DNA of 6,364 nucleotides from JAIVJN01 sp036732565. GTDB taxonomy: Bacteria > Acidobacteriota > Vicinamibacteria > Vicinamibacterales > UBA2999. The position numbers and the translations under genes are program-made. Positions 6,034-6,364 of the stretch are shown here, in pieces (position 1 is the stretch's first letter; the number at the start of each line of letters is the position of its first letter). The notes below the pieces were generated by a model, which was given only the letters and a program-made list of their open reading frames with translations, was not told where the DNA came from and did no database searches. The stretch spans positions 1-6,364 of the forward strand of contig DAINCF010000425.1 of assembly GCA_036732565.1 (NCBI GenBank). Reading direction: 5' to 3'.

Positions 6034-6117
6034 GGGCGGCTCGCGACCAACGTGTAGGGGCCGTGTAGGGGCGGGCGTGTAGAGGCGGCAGTGTAGGGGC
6101 GGCTCGCGAGCCGCCCC
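6028..6117. repeat. Cluster of five GTGTAGGGGCGG-type units ending in a perfect palindrome
   Basis: Units starting GTGTA(A/G)(G/A)GG occur at 6028, 6052, 6063, 6077 and 6091, with spacings of 24, 11, 14 and 14 bp. The first unit continues with GGCGGCTCGCGA, and the last has the same continuation completed into a perfect 22-bp palindrome at 6096-6117 (GGGGCGGCTCG followed by its exact reverse complement). The middle units are truncated after GGGGCC, GGGGCGGGC and GAGGCGGCA. The uneven spacing and decay argue for a degenerating interspersed repeat, not a CRISPR or simple microsatellite. Confidence 0.85.
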
Positions 6118-6211
6118 GGGGTCCGACCCACGCCTCGGGCCCCAAGCCTCGGGACGACTGCTATGAGTTACAGTTGATCGGTTGTTTTGATCGCCATCAT
6201 CGGGAGTCTCT
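6118..6211 (+). promoter_or_regulatory. Leader region of the thiolase gene with ribosome site and a 7-bp direct repeat
   Basis: The part next to the repeat cluster is GC-rich and contains GCCTCGGG twice (6132-6139 and 6146-6153). After about 6160 it becomes AT-richer. TTGATCG occurs twice (6174-6180 and 6187-6193), 13 bp apart. GGGAG at 6202-6206 lies 5 nt before ATG and is a good Shine-Dalgarno sequence, which fixes the thiolase start. A promoter is likely in 6160-6200, but no -35/-10 pair is convincing. Confidence 0.45.
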
Positions 6212-6364
6212 ATGCCAGAAGCTGTCATCGTCAGCGCGGTGCGCCTGCCCACCGGCAAGTTCCTCGGCACGCTGAAAGACATGCCCGCGCCAGAGCTCGG
6301 CGCGCTGGTCGTGCGTGAGGCCGTCGCACGGGCGGGCATCGATCCCGCGAGCGTCGAGGAATGC
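6212..6364 (+). CDS. Thiolase (acetyl-CoA acetyltransferase-like), 5' part only
   Basis: The first 51 codons of a thiolase; the rest lies beyond the right edge. The N-terminus EAVIVSAVRLPTGKFLGTL followed by PAPELGALVVREAVARAGID is the typical opening of the family, whose members condense or cleave acyl-CoA in beta-oxidation, ketone-body or polyhydroxybutyrate pathways. The nucleophilic Cys near residue 90 and the C-terminal active-site motifs are not in view, so biosynthetic and degradative types cannot be separated, although the short variant of the opening resembles acetyl-CoA C-acetyltransferase. ATG 6212 is supported by GGGAG 5 nt upstream. It is on the same strand as the DUF721 gene but separated by 178 bp with repeats, so it probably has its own promoter. 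Confidence 0.9.
   Translation, partial: MPEAVIVSAVRLPTGKFLGTLKDMPAPELGALVVREAVARAGIDPASVEEC

Noticed and set aside
6028..6117. Possible CRISPR array
   Set aside because: Units are only 11-24 bp apart with degenerate, unequal repeats and no unique spacers, and no cas gene is in the window.
6096..6117. Rho-independent terminator after the DUF721 gene
   Set aside because: The palindrome is strong but lacks a loop and a following T-run, and it belongs to an interspersed repeat family, so I call it a repeat; an incidental terminating effect is possible.
5277..6131. 284-codon minus-strand open frame across the DUF721 gene and repeats
   Set aside because: It covers the maf start out of frame, is antisense to the DUF721 gene, and begins with translated repeat units (GRLASRPYT...), so its openness is a by-product of GC content and repeats.
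1..6364. Defence system, prophage, integrase or insertion sequence
   Set aside because: No transposase, integrase, nuclease, toxin-antitoxin pair or tRNA was seen in any frame; apart from the repeats, the window is a core metabolic region.

Overview
This is a GC-rich, densely packed bacterial window holding most of a System I (Ccm) cytochrome c maturation cluster on the minus strand, with two genes leading away on the plus strand. The protein sequences, the cluster layout and the interspersed palindromes (which read as GLKACATY / YVAQAFRP when translated) resemble what I recall from Acidobacteriota, probably Vicinamibacteria-like. That placement is recognition from memory, not a computed assignment.

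Minus strand, read from right to left (5680 to 1): a Maf/YhdE-type nucleotide pyrophosphatase; CcmE, the heme chaperone, with a Cys-type CxxxY heme site; a 75-bp gap carrying one palindromic repeat; a CcmF-CcmH fusion of 816 residues; a two-helix membrane protein with a C-terminal zinc ribbon; a secreted, single-pass membrane protein with an extracytoplasmic beta-rich region; and the first 64 codons of an ABC ATPase, probably CcmA, which runs off the left edge. From ccmF onward every junction overlaps (23, 4 and 4 bp), so these genes are almost certainly co-transcribed and translationally coupled. In the pathway, the ABC exporter module and CcmE handle heme, and CcmF with CcmH attach it to reduced apocytochrome. 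The two uncharacterised proteins sit between ccmFH and ccmA and share a helical motif, which makes them candidate accessory Ccm parts.

Plus strand: a 53-bp divergent intergenic region at 5681-5733, a short DUF721 (DciA-like) protein, a 178-bp intergenic block with a tandem cluster of GTGTAGGGGCGG units ending in a perfect 22-bp palindrome, and the first 51 codons of a thiolase that runs off the right edge.

The most unusual features are a 79-bp inverted-repeat element lying inside the coding sequence of the secreted protein, just after its start codon and in frame; other repeat copies between ccmE and ccmF and at the stop codon of the DUF721 gene; the Cys-type CcmE together with a retained CcmH; and the CcmF-CcmH fusion. 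I see no CRISPR array, tRNA, rRNA, transposase or obvious defence system.
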